Shown: positions 17,056 to 25,061, counted from the stretch's first letter. The stretch is 27,567 nucleotides of DNA from an uncultured Bacilli bacterium (GCA_934102255.1 CAKOSN010000027.1:1-27567), one strand, 5' to 3'. Numbers and translations are program-made. Notes: generated from the letters alone by a model not told the origin.

Positions 17056-19029
17056 ATGAAAGAAGATACGAAAAAATATTTGAACCTTTTAAAAGTACTT
17101 AGCGTTGATATGATTGATGCTGCTAAAGCCGGATATCCAGGTATTTCCCTAGGAGCAAGTAGTATTATTTATACTCTTTTTACTGAGCATTTAAATATTA
17201 TGCCAAATGTTCCAGATTGGTTAAATCGAGACCGTCTTGTTTTATCAGCAGCTCATGCTAGTGGTCTTTTATATGCTAATATGTATATGGCTGGTTTTGA
17301 TATTACTTTAGAAGATTTAAAAAACTTTGGTAAGCCTAACAGTAAGACTCCAATCTTAAACGATATGTTAAAAACTCCAGGTATTAATATAACGACCGGA
17401 CCTGCTGGTTATGGTTTTAGTGCCGCTATCGGTATGGCAATGGGCGAAAAATACTATCAAAGTTTATTAAGTAAATATATAAAAGGTCAAAAACTTATTA
17501 ATCATTATATCTATTGTTTAGTAAGCGACGGTGATATTGAATCAGGGACATTCATGGAAGCTGCTTCTTTAGCGGGCCTTTATAACCTTGGTAATTTAAT
17601 TGTTTTATATGACTCTAATAATATGACCATGGATAATAATTTAGAAAAATCAAGTATTGATGATATTTTAAAGAAATTTTCTAGCATGGGTTGGCAAACT
17701 GACTATGTTGCTGAAGGTGATTCTGTTAATAAAGTAGATAAGGCTATTAAAAGAGCCAAAAGAGTTACTAATAAACCTAGTCTAATTGAAATTAAAACTG
17801 TCATTGGTAAAGATTCTTTCAACCAAAATACAAATATCGTTCATGACCACCCTTTGACTAAAGATGACTTAGAAAATTTAAAAAGAAAATATGGTTTTAG
17901 TACAGAAAAGTTTCAAGTTGATGATAAATTGTTAGATAATTACCGCAAATATATTCAAAATAGAGTAGGTAAGAAATACAAATTATGGCAAGAATACCAT
18001 GATGCTATGGCTAAGTATCCTTCTAATGAAATAAAAATGTTAGTAAATTTTGCTGATAATAAAGACATTGGTTTTAATTTAGACATGAATAGTTTTAAGA
18101 TTCAAAATACTTACCAAGAAGAAATGACTGAGTCTAATAATAAGATATTAAATATCTTAGCTGATAAAATCCCATTTATCTTAGGTGGCTCTAGTGATAT
18201 GGCTTCTAGTTGTCGTGTTAATTTAAGCAAAGAGGCTTATTTTACCTCAAGAAATTATCTAGGCCGTAATATAACTTTTGGAGTTCGTGAATCTGCCATG
18301 GGTAGTATTTTAAGTGGCATTTCTTCATATGGATTTCAGACCTTTGGAGCAACCCATCTAAGATATGCATACCAGATGTTAGAAGATATTAAAATGAACT
18401 CATTAATGGATTTACCAGTTTGTTATATTTTTACTCATGACGGATTCAGTAATTCTAAAAAAGGTGCTGTTGAATCAAGTTTCGAGATTTTAAATATCTT
18501 AAGAAATATACCTAATGTTTTAGTCTTTAGACCTAGTGATATTAATGAAATAATTGGTTCTTGGGGTACTATTTTAAGAGCTAAAAAGACTACTTGTCTA
18601 GTATTGAGTAATGAGATAACACATATTTTAAAAGGAAGTAGAGCATCAGGAGTTAATAAGGGAGCTTATATTATTCGTGAAGGCAAAAATCCAATTGGAA
18701 CTATTATAAGTAGTGGCTTCGATGTTACTTTATCTTTAGTAATAGCTGAGGAACTGGCAACAAATGGGATTGATTTAAGAGTTGTATCTGTTCCTTGCAA
18801 AGAACTTTTTGATAAGATGAGTGATACTGATAAAAATAGCCTTTTAACTGGTAAAATTATTGTTATTGAATCTACTGGTAAAGACATTTGGTGTCGTTAT
18901 ACTTCATACGATAATATTATTGGTATTGATGAAGTTATGCCAAGTGGTACAGCAAATGAAAGCATGCAAAAATTAGGTTATGATAAAGAAAGTATTAAAT
19001 CTAAAATAAAGAATATATTAAAAAAATAA
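17056..19029 (+). CDS. transketolase-like protein with altered active-site motifs
   Basis: The 657-aa, full-length two-domain protein follows the thiamine-diphosphate transketolase layout. Kept: NRDRLVLSAAH, the SDGDIESG...N region for Mg-TPP, DHPL, GGSSDMA, and the catalytic Glu in FGVRESAM. Changed against the usual family: GHPG is YPG (AKAGYPG), GPLGQG is GPAGYG, GDG is SDG, REHAM is RESAM, and THDSIGVGEDGPTHQP is THDGFSNSKKGAVESS, removing several residues that bind the sugar phosphate. It may therefore use another substrate or be a non-canonical paralogue. ATG 17056 is chosen; GTG 17047 with the SD AGAAGGA is an equally possible start. A terminator follows, so it is a single-gene unit. 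Confidence 0.85.
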   Translation: MKEDTKKYLNLLKVLSVDMIDAAKAGYPGISLGASSIIYTLFTEHLNIMPNVPDWLNRDRLVLSAAHASGLLYANMYMAGFDITLEDLKNFGKPNSKTPILNDMLKTPGINITTGPAGYGFSAAIGMAMGEKYYQSLLSKYIKGQKLINHYIYCLVSDGDIESGTFMEAASLAGLYNLGNLIVLYDSNNMTMDNNLEKSSIDDILKKFSSMGWQTDYVAEGDSVNKVDKAIKRAKRVTNKPSLIEIKTVIGKDSFNQNTNIVHDHPLTKDDLENLKRKYGFSTEKFQVDDKLLDNYRKYIQNRVGKKYKLWQEYHDAMAKYPSNEIKMLVNFADNKDIGFNLDMNSFKIQNTYQEEMTESNNKILNILADKIPFILGGSSDMASSCRVNLSKEAYFTSRNYLGRNITFGVRESAMGSILSGISSYGFQTFGATHLRYAYQMLEDIKMNSLMDLPVCYIFTHDGFSNSKKGAVESSFEILNILRNIPNVLVFRPSDINEIIGSWGTILRAKKTTCLVLSNEITHILKGSRASGVNKGAYIIREGKNPIGTIISSGFDVTLSLVIAEELATNGIDLRVVSVPCKELFDKMSDTDKNSLLTGKIIVIESTGKDIWCRYTSYDNIIGIDEVMPSGTANESMQKLGYDKESIKSKIKNILKK

Positions 19030-19083
19030 AAGTGATTTTGTTAAAGGCTATTAATTTATGACTTAACAAAATTACTTTTTTTA
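19028..19083 (+). terminator. intrinsic terminator after transketolase-like gene
   Basis: AGTGATTTTGTTAA (19031-19044) pairs with TTAACAAAATTACT (19063-19076), 14 bp with one G-U, extended by AAA/TTT, and a T-run follows. Confidence 0.85.
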
Positions 19084-19159
19084 GTAGATTTATACCGGTT
19101 ATTGTGATACCGTATTTGATAGATACATTTGATTGTTAGGTGTTTTTACTCCAGTCCAC

Positions 19160-19175
19160 ATTTTAATATTAAAAT
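19160..19175. promoter_or_regulatory. perfect 16-bp palindrome before the small ORF
   Basis: ATTTTAATATTAAAAT is fully self-complementary and lies 9 bp upstream of the SD of the 46-codon ORF. It could be an operator or a small hairpin next to the ribosome site. Confidence 0.45.
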
Positions 19176-19196
19176 TGGAAGAGAGGTGGTCCTAGA

Positions 19197-19337
19197 ATGG
19201 AGAAAGAAAGTGGAATATTTGGTGATATTCGCTCTTATCTTAGTCATACTAGACGAAGTTATAAATTCTATAAGAAGAAAATAACTTATTATCTTTTAAA
19301 GGTAATGAAAAACATCTACCCAATCTTTTGTGAATAG
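19197..19337 (+). CDS. small basic peptide, 46 aa, inside inverted-repeat element
   Basis: The ORF runs from ATG 19197 to TAG 19335-19337. A strong SD, GAGAGGTGG (19181-19189), is 7 nt before the ATG, better than that of most genes here. The peptide begins MEKESGIFGDIRSYLSHTRR and continues with a basic, aromatic segment (KFYKKKITYYLLKVMKNIY), which could form an amphipathic helix; there is no clear transmembrane helix. The stop codon and codons 38-41 fall in complementary stem segments, so RNA folding may control translation. I do not recognise it. The lack of a strongly hydrophobic helix argues against a classical Fst/TxpA toxin. Confidence 0.5.
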   Translation: MEKESGIFGDIRSYLSHTRRSYKFYKKKITYYLLKVMKNIYPIFCE

Positions 19338-19556
19338 ATGTTTCAAAGAAAAAATATTTTATTTGGACTGAGAAACATCTAACGTACGAAGTCAAATGTA
19401 TCTCTTTTTTATTTAAGAACACTCAAGTTCTTTCACTAAGTAGTATAGCATATTTTTTACTTTTTGCAACTACAAGCAGTCATTTTTATAATAAAGAAAA
19501 GTTAAATATAAAAATGAATATACAAACCACCATATTATAATTATAATCAATTTAAA

Positions 19557-19599
19557 AATTATTATGTAAATGTGTAATAATTAATACCCATAGTATGAT
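19557..19599 (+). promoter_or_regulatory. inverted repeat and -10 box before the XRE gene
   Basis: AATTATTA (19557-19564) and TAATAATT (19575-19582) form an 8-bp inverted repeat with a 10-bp spacer. A -10-like TATGAT lies at 19594-19599. The arrangement would allow autoregulation by the XRE protein. AT-rich repeats arise easily by chance, so confidence is low. Confidence 0.35.
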
Positions 19600-19634
19600 A
19601 AAATAAGATAAAATTAATTAAGAAGGATAAAAAT

Positions 19635-20672
19635 ATGCAAGAAAATTTAGAAAAAGATAAAGGCACAATATTAAAAGAAGCTAGAATAAAAAAAGGCTTA
19701 ACTCAAGAACAATTAGCTAACGATATTAATTATACAAGACAATACATTTCTAAGTGGGAAAACAACATTAGCTTTCCCAGAGATGTTAAAACATTAAAGA
19801 AATTAAGTAATTTATTATCCATTCCATTAGAAGAACTTTTACCAGAAGATTATTTAGTTATACATGATAATAATATAGAAGAAAATGCTGATAGAAAAGA
19901 TTGTAAACTGAAGAATAAGATTTCTAAAAATATTATAATTGCACTCATAATACTAATTATTATATTGACTGGCACAATTGTGTGTATATTTAAGGCTAAT
20001 ACTTATGTGATAAATGCTGATGCCTTTACTGGCGTGTTTTTAAATAATTTTCAAGATAGGTATCTAGAAATTCATAGTAAAGAACCATTAGAAAATTTTA
20101 GTAAAATAATTCTTTATACTTATGATGAAAATGGTCGTAAAGATATTCTAAGTTCTTCAAATATTGATAATGTAATGCAAGAAAAAATATTTAAAAATAC
20201 AAATGAATATAATTTAAAGTTAATAAAAAAATGTGGCCTTTTTGGAACAGTCTTTTATGACAATGGTAAACTTGATAATATTGCCTTTTTATTAAATCAA
20301 CAAGATTCTAATGAGTTAAGAGAAAAAAATAAGTGTAAATTAAATGAAAAAGAGGATGATGAAATTTTGTTAAAGTATGGTTTTGAAAAAGACAATAATA
20401 ACTATGTTTATATTGATAGTAATATTAATATTTACTATGACGGTACTGAATTTGAAGCTGTTTCTAATGGTGATAAGGAACAATATTTTTTAATACCTAC
20501 TAATGATTATGGTTTTTACTATTATAATCTAATTAAGAAAGATACAAGTAATAATATGAAACTAATTAAGTATGATGATACTAAGGATTGTAGTATAGAA
20601 AAATGTACTGATTTTAAAGATTATGCTGAGTTTATAAACCTTTTAACTAAAGTATTAGAATATCAAAAATAA
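19635..20672 (+). CDS. membrane-anchored XRE-family transcription regulator
   Basis: A 345-aa protein with an N-terminal HTH_3 domain (residues about 11-66; ARIKKGLTQEQLANDI, then YTRQYISKWENN as the recognition region), a linker, one transmembrane helix at about 99-119, and a ~225-aa Asp/Asn/Lys-rich extracytoplasmic part that I do not recognise. This layout fits a one-component sensor that detects something outside the cell and controls a nearby operon. The SD GAAGGA precedes ATG 19635. The ABC transporter operon starts 126 bp downstream in the same direction, so the transporter is the likely target; antimicrobial peptides are a common signal for such pairs. The ligand and target are inferred. 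Confidence 0.8.
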   Translation: MQENLEKDKGTILKEARIKKGLTQEQLANDINYTRQYISKWENNISFPRDVKTLKKLSNLLSIPLEELLPEDYLVIHDNNIEENADRKDCKLKNKISKNIIIALIILIIILTGTIVCIFKANTYVINADAFTGVFLNNFQDRYLEIHSKEPLENFSKIILYTYDENGRKDILSSSNIDNVMQEKIFKNTNEYNLKLIKKCGLFGTVFYDNGKLDNIAFLLNQQDSNELREKNKCKLNEKEDDEILLKYGFEKDNNNYVYIDSNINIYYDGTEFEAVSNGDKEQYFLIPTNDYGFYYYNLIKKDTSNNMKLIKYDDTKDCSIEKCTDFKDYAEFINLLTKVLEYQK

Positions 20673-20716
20673 GTTTGGACACATTCCGCAACAGTTTCGC
20701 AACTAATTGTTGCTTT

Positions 20717-20743
20717 ACTAATTATTAGTGTTCTTAGTATAAT
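20717..20743 (+). promoter_or_regulatory. palindromic operator candidate and -10 for ABC operon
   Basis: ACTAATTATTAGT (20717-20729) is a perfect 6-bp inverted repeat around one base, placed in the -35/spacer region of a perfect -10 TATAAT (20738-20743). A repressor or activator bound there would control the ABC genes; the XRE protein upstream is the obvious candidate. Two CGCAAC repeats lie at 20687 and 20698. Confidence 0.5.
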
Positions 20744-20744
20744 C

Positions 20745-20798
20745 CTCCTGTAAGTTAAAAAAATTGAATTTTAAGACTTACTATAGAGGAGTTTTTTT
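20745..20798 (+). promoter_or_regulatory. terminator-like hairpin containing the transporter SD
   Basis: CTCCT-GTAAG-TTAAAA (20745-20760) can pair with TTTTAA (20769-20774), CTTAC (20777-20781) and AGGAG (20787-20791), with 2-nt and 5-nt bulges on the right. Seven Ts follow (20792-20798) up to the ATG. AGGAG is the SD of the permease gene. The structure would both stop transcription and hide the ribosome site, so it is a candidate attenuator. Confidence 0.5.
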
Positions 20799-21602
20799 AT
20801 GGGAAAAATAAAAAATTATATATTATCAAAAGAATTTATTATAACATTATTAATAATTGCTTTTATGGTTTTTACAAACATCAAATATCCGGAACAACTT
20901 GGCTTTGTATTACCTGAATATAAAGATGCCTTTGCTTTTTGGAAAAGCAGTCTTTTTGGAAACTTTAACGATTATCTCGTAGTAATTCTACCAATGCTAT
21001 TTGCGTTTTGTTCAACTAAAAAATTTTTTTATGAACTTTCTGGTAGTGCCTTGAAGGATATTATATTAAGAGAAGATTATCATAAATATTTAAGAAAAAG
21101 TATCTTTTTAACAGCATTTAAAGCAGTAATACCATTGTATCTTGTTTCAACAATAATTTTAATTTTTGGCATAATTAAATACGGAGTAGTATTGGCAACA
21201 TGTAATGGTATGATAACTTGTCTTAGTATAAGTGGAACAATAACTAATCCTTTTATATATGTTATACTAACATATATACTTTGGTATTTATTTACACTCA
21301 TCTACTTAAATATAGTGTATTTATTTTTCTATATCATAAAAAAATATTATGTAGCATTACTAGCTAGTTATATATCATTTATCGTTTTAGATTTTATACT
21401 ACAAGCCATAAGTGCCTTAATATCCATAATGTTTGATAACGGTCATATGCGTTTTATTTATGACCTTATATATGGTATAAATCCAACAGATAACATTTTA
21501 TCTTGTTTATTTATTATAATAAGTTTTCTAGCAATTACATTTATAATAGTTAAAATAGTTTATAAGGATAAAGAAAAGGTAGTGATTAATTTTGAAGGAT
21601 AA
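20799..21602 (+). CDS. ABC transporter permease-like membrane protein, 267 aa
   Basis: A very hydrophobic protein with about six membrane helices (about residues 13-27, 55-72, 103-128, 140-180, 185-210 and 236-256), typical in length and layout of ABC-2-type permease subunits. No further motif is visible. The start ATG lies directly after the hairpin/T-run. It overlaps the next gene by 11 nt and is followed by a second permease and an ATPase, which makes a three-gene exporter. Similar sets export or give resistance to antimicrobial peptides, and the sensor-like XRE gene upstream fits that role; the substrate is unknown. Confidence 0.7.
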   Translation: MGKIKNYILSKEFIITLLIIAFMVFTNIKYPEQLGFVLPEYKDAFAFWKSSLFGNFNDYLVVILPMLFAFCSTKKFFYELSGSALKDIILREDYHKYLRKSIFLTAFKAVIPLYLVSTIILIFGIIKYGVVLATCNGMITCLSISGTITNPFIYVILTYILWYLFTLIYLNIVYLFFYIIKKYYVALLASYISFIVLDFILQAISALISIMFDNGHMRFIYDLIYGINPTDNILSCLFIIISFLAITFIIVKIVYKDKEKVVINFEG

Positions 21603-22338
21603 CAATTTATTGAAATTTTTTCTTACTCGAAAAATAAATTGGGTTATAATAGGATACTTTTTCCTAGGAATATTTTTTGTTACTGCCGAGTGTGGTGAGA
21701 AAAGCTTTTGGTCAATTTTATTATTTATTATGTCAAGTTATAAATTTTGCTTAGCTTTTTTATATCCGACATTTATTTTAATATTTATAAATTTTTATCA
21801 ACTAGTCGATAGTAGAGATGATATCATTTTAAGATTAAAAAGCAGGACGGAATATTTTAAGTATTATTTAAAAAATAGTTTAATAGTTATAGCTTACTAT
21901 ATGATAATTTTACTATTATTAATTGGAATAGTGATTAATTTAAAAGGAACATCAGATTATAATTTTGCATTGTATGCTAACTACACTAATAGTTTTTTGC
22001 CAATATTGTTAATTATATTAAAAACCTTTTTTACATTATTGGAATTTAATTTAGTTGAATTTAGTTTATCTGCTAAATTTAATAATCAAAAAGTTTCAGT
22101 AATAGCAAGTTTGATTTTAGAAATACTAATAGTTAGCAGTCTTGATTTTTATAATTATGAAAGCGTATTAAGATTTATTAATCCTAGTTTTTATGCTTTT
22201 TCACTTGGCTTCTGTAACAATATATATTTAGAATTATTAATGTGTGGAATATATCATTTCATAATAATTAGTTTATTAGTTTTAATTAGTTTGAAAATAG
22301 TTAAAAATTGTAATATAAACATAGGATTTAGAAAGTAG
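21592..22338 (+). CDS. second ABC transporter permease-like protein, 248 aa
   Basis: A membrane protein with about six hydrophobic helices, similar in length to the first permease but not obviously the same sequence, so the exporter is probably a heterodimer. It starts with TTG at 21592, inside the end of the first permease gene; the SD-like AAGGTAGTGAT at normal spacing supports this start, and the 11-nt overlap points to coupled translation. The ATPase gene follows after 7 nt. Confidence 0.7.
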   Translation: MKDNNLLKFFLTRKINWVIIGYFFLGIFFVTAECGEKSFWSILLFIMSSYKFCLAFLYPTFILIFINFYQLVDSRDDIILRLKSRTEYFKYYLKNSLIVIAYYMIILLLLIGIVINLKGTSDYNFALYANYTNSFLPILLIILKTFFTLLEFNLVEFSLSAKFNNQKVSVIASLILEILIVSSLDFYNYESVLRFINPSFYAFSLGFCNNIYLELLMCGIYHFIIISLLVLISLKIVKNCNINIGFRK

Positions 22339-22345
22339 GGATAGT

Positions 22346-22963
22346 ATGATTGCTTTAAAAAATGTAACAAAAGTAATGGACAATAATGTTATTTTAGATA
22401 ATATTAATTTAAATTTAGAAGAAGGAAAAATATATGGTTTAGTGGGGCGCAATGGCTCCGGTAAGAGTGTTTTACTAAAAGTTATCTGTGGTTTTTTAAA
22501 ACCAACCGAAGGAAGTGTCTTAGTAGATGATAATGATTTAGTTAAGGAACCAGTTTTTCCAGAAAGTATTGCTGCCTTGATAGAAAGACCAAACTACATA
22601 CCAGATTTAAATGCCTATGATAACTTAATGATGATTGCCTCTATAAAAAATGTAATTGGTAAAAAAGAAATTGAAGATACTTTAAAGTTAGTTAATTTAG
22701 CTAATGATAATAAACAATTTAAAAAATACTCTTTAGGTATGAAACAAAAATTAGGTATTGCCCAAGTATTAATGGAAAATCCTAAAATTATGATTTTAGA
22801 TGAACCTTTCAATGGCGTTGAGGATGAAACTGTTTTAAAAATCAGAGAATATTTAAAAAGTATAAAAAAAGATAAAATAATTATTATTGCTACGCATCTA
22901 AAAGACGATGTCTCAAGTTTATGTGATGAAGTAGTAAATATTAAAAATGGCAAAATAGAGTAA
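22346..22963 (+). CDS. ABC transporter ATP-binding protein, 205 aa
   Basis: A compact nucleotide-binding domain that powers the two permeases. Walker A is GRNGSGKS at 34-41, the signature motif is the variant SLGMKQK at 129-135, Walker B is IMILDEP with Asp152 and Glu153, and the switch His is His184 (IATH). The SLGMKQ form of the signature is typical of ABC-2-type antibiotic or bacteriocin exporters. The length (205 aa) is short but complete, lacking only a C-terminal tail. ATG 22346 follows the second permease by 7 nt; the SD is GTAGGGA. It is the last gene of the operon. Confidence 0.92.
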   Translation: MIALKNVTKVMDNNVILDNINLNLEEGKIYGLVGRNGSGKSVLLKVICGFLKPTEGSVLVDDNDLVKEPVFPESIAALIERPNYIPDLNAYDNLMMIASIKNVIGKKEIEDTLKLVNLANDNKQFKKYSLGMKQKLGIAQVLMENPKIMILDEPFNGVEDETVLKIREYLKSIKKDKIIIIATHLKDDVSSLCDEVVNIKNGKIE

Positions 22964-23018
22964 GATTACTTAAGGTTTTTAAGCAGTCTTTTAAAAAACA
23001 CTAAATTATTTATAGAAA

Positions 23019-23047
23019 TAAAAAAACTTATCAAGTCGATAAGTCTT
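23019..23047 (-). terminator. bidirectional terminator between ABC operon and uppP
   Basis: ACTTATC (23026-23032) and GATAAGT (23038-23044) form a 7-bp perfect stem with a 5-nt loop. On the minus strand it is followed by TTTTTTTATTT, a strong terminator for uppP. On the plus strand CTTTTAG follows, giving weaker termination for the ABC operon. Confidence 0.8.
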
Positions 23048-23063
23048 TTAGTGATTTTAGATA

Positions 23064-23876
23064 CTATCTAAAGTAAATAAAGATAAATAATGCTACAACT
23101 ACACAGTAAATAGAAAATTTCCATAACTTTCCATTTTGTACAATCTTTGATAACCATTGATAAGTAAAGTAAGTTACAATACCAGCAGCAACCATACCTA
23201 AGAAATAACCTAATAATAAATTACTAGCGATACCACTTTGAATGACATCAATACTACTTAAACCAAAGGATGCAACGGAAACTGGAAAATATAACATAAA
23301 TGTATATTTTAGAGAAGATTCTCTATTTAAACCGCAAAGTAAGCAACCAACAAGCACCATACCACTACGAGACAATCCCGGAAGTAGGGCACACATTTGA
23401 AATAAACCAATGATGATAGCGTCTTTATAAGTTATTTCATTATCTTTTTTCTTACCCTTACTACTTCTAACTAAGAATAATGCTAAAGCCGTAATTAGAA
23501 GAGCAAAACCAACTTCTTTAACGCTGGCAAATGTTTCGATTTGGTCTTTAAATAGTAAACCAACAATACCAACAGGAATTGAACCTACAACAATTAGCAT
23601 ACAATACTTAAAGTCTTCATAGTATTTTTTCTTATCCTTTTTATCAGCAAATAAATACTTAAAGAAGTTAGTTACTAGTCTAACAATATCTTTCCAGAAA
23701 ATGATTAAAATAGCAATAAAAGAACCAAAATTAACCATAACTTCGAAGTTTAAATCATTAAACATATTAGTATTAAATAATTCTCTAAATATTAACAAAT
23801 GACCACTACTAGAAATAGGAAGGGGTTCTGTTAAACCTTGGATAATACCTAATATCACATACTTAATTATGTCCAT
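23064..23876 (-). CDS. uppP: undecaprenyl-diphosphate phosphatase
   Basis: UppP (BacA) dephosphorylates undecaprenyl diphosphate, recycling the lipid carrier of peptidoglycan precursors, and gives bacitracin tolerance. The 270-aa polytopic protein has the two family motifs: GLTEPLPISSSGHL near the N-terminus (catalytic Glu and the Ser/His cluster) and PGLSRSGMVL in the middle, usually PGTSRSG. About eight membrane helices are visible. ATG at 23876 is chosen because the SD AGGTGAT lies 4-10 nt upstream; a GTG three codons earlier overlaps that SD. It is a single-gene unit with its own promoter and terminator, divergent from the small gene at 23933. Confidence 0.95.
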   Translation of the reverse strand: MDIIKYVILGIIQGLTEPLPISSSGHLLIFRELFNTNMFNDLNFEVMVNFGSFIAILIIFWKDIVRLVTNFFKYLFADKKDKKKYYEDFKYCMLIVVGSIPVGIVGLLFKDQIETFASVKEVGFALLITALALFLVRSSKGKKKDNEITYKDAIIIGLFQMCALLPGLSRSGMVLVGCLLCGLNRESSLKYTFMLYFPVSVASFGLSSIDVIQSGIASNLLLGYFLGMVAAGIVTYFTYQWLSKIVQNGKLWKFSIYCVVVALFIFIYFR

Positions 23877-23892
23877 CAAAATCACCTAGTTA

Positions 23893-23921
23893 ATTATATA
23901 ATAAATTTTTCAAAATAGAAA
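23893..23921 (-). promoter_or_regulatory. promoter of uppP
   Basis: On the minus strand a perfect TATAAT (23898-23893) is preceded at 17 bp by TTTCTA (23921-23916), a weak -35. The start would be near 23886, with a leader of about 10 nt containing the SD. Confidence 0.5.
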
Positions 23922-23932
23922 TATATTTTACT

Positions 23933-24215
23933 ATGGATATGATATTTATTAAGTTAATTTGTACACTTTTTATAAGTAATTATATAGTTTTTGCTTTTTT
24001 AAACCTTAATATGTTAGTAATAGGTTATACTTTTTTAGATTATTTACAATATATTATCTTTAATATTTGGTTTATTTTATTTCTTTTAGGAGTATATTGT
24101 CTGGTTAAAGTATGATATTTATCTTTTTAGGTGTCATCTGATTAGTGATGATTATATAGAAGATTATTACATTTCAACCGAAAAATATTATAATAAGATT
24201 TGTGCTCTAGACTAA
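23933..24215 (+). pseudogene. small membrane protein, probably frameshifted
   Basis: The frame from ATG 23933 encodes 60 mostly hydrophobic residues with two membrane helices and ends at TGA 24113. The +1 frame continues directly after it as YDIYLFRCHLISDDYIEDY and on for about 15 more residues to TAA at 24213-24215. The polar continuation looks like normal coding sequence, so an original protein of ~94 aa was probably split by one base change. There is no SD before the ATG. It may be a chance hydrophobic frame; I do not recognise it. Confidence 0.3.
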
Positions 24216-24250
24216 TTTTTCGCTGAAAAAGTGTCCAACCTCAATGATTT

Positions 24251-24279
24251 TTCAATTACTAAGATGAATGTGTTATAAT
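24251..24279 (+). promoter_or_regulatory. extended -10 promoter
   Basis: TGTTATAAT at 24271-24279 is a TG-n-TATAAT element; a weak -35 TTCAAT lies 17 bp upstream (24251-24256). The start would be near 24286, just before the SD GGGAGAAA. Confidence 0.65.
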
Positions 24280-24299
24280 AGTGGTAATGGGAGAAAATT

Positions 24300-24982
24300 A
24301 TGGGATTTTTTGATAGATTTAAAAAGAAAAACAAAGAAGAAAAAAGAGAAAATAATAATCTGCAAGGGCAACCAGCACCAGCTGATTTACAAAGTGAGAT
24401 AAACGCTATTTTTAAAGAAAAAAATGACGAAGCCCAAAAACAAATGGACGAGTTGCGTAAAACAGAACAGGAGATAATTAGTCATATTAGTGCAGGATAC
24501 AATTCATCAACTACTAAATATTCAGATGATGTAGTGGCAGAACAAGCTAAAAAAATTATGACAGGAATGGCTGAAAAAAATTTGATGAAAGTTTTGTTGG
24601 ACAAAAATATAAAATTATTAATAATTATTTAACTTTAGCTTCTTTAGGGTTTAATATTTCACAACCTGATGACAAAATGGCAGAAAAAATATGTACTGTT
24701 TTTTTGAAATTAGGCAATACTTCAAAAGAGAATGTACTATTGCCATTTTTACTTGAGAGAGAAGCTAAAGGAATTTTAACTTCAACAGAAGAAAAACAAC
24801 TAAATTTGGCTAGAAACACTATGAGTGAAGATGAATTTGCTAAATGTTTAGGAGAAGCTATGCTTGTTATGAACCATTCTGGTTTATTTGACAACAGTAC
24901 GAAAGCGGATATATTAACATTTGAACAAACACTAGCAGTGTATGATAAGGCTAAAAAGAGAAAATCTCAATCAAGGAAGTAA
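24300..24982 (+). pseudogene. helical protein of ~226 aa, frameshifted in an A7 tract
   Basis: The first frame (MGFFDRFKKKNKEEKRENN...) has a basic N-terminus and a long charged coiled-coil-like part, then runs out at 24632. From the run of seven A at 24574-24580 the -1 frame reads FDESFVGQKYKIINNYLTLAS and continues without a stop to TAA 24980-24982, ending in KKRKSQSRK. One extra A would fuse both into one ~226-aa protein (AEKKFDESFV). The promoter and SD are intact. The break could be a mutation, a sequencing error in the homopolymer, or a site of transcriptional slippage at poly-A. I do not recognise a family; MGFFDRFKKK starts are common in small cytoplasmic proteins. Confidence 0.65.
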
Positions 24983-25061
24983 TATTTTAAATAATTAATT
25001 TACATATCAGAATAAGTCTACTAAAGATACTTTCTTCATATAGTTATTTAGGTGATAACTA

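Larger units (their letters stand above)
19122..19402. repeat. ~280-bp inverted-repeat element enclosing a small ORF
   Basis: The left arm (19122-19158) and right arm (19364-19402) are complementary in three blocks: GATACATTTGA/TCAAATGTATC (11 bp), GTTAGGTGTTT/AAACATCTAAC (11 bp, one G-U) and CAGTCCA/TGGACTG (7 bp). The right arm is followed by TCTTTTTT, terminator-like. Inside lie a 16-bp palindrome, an SD and a 46-codon ORF. AAACATCTA at 19310-19318 and TAGATGTTTC at 19335-19344 give further, competing pairings with the right arm. It could be a long-range-folded mRNA as in type I toxin systems, or a MITE-like element. Confidence 0.6.

Noticed and set aside
19415..19432. AAGAAC-actcaa-GTTCTT hairpin after the inverted-repeat element, as a terminator
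   Set aside because: No T-run follows on either strand, so it is only a short inverted repeat.
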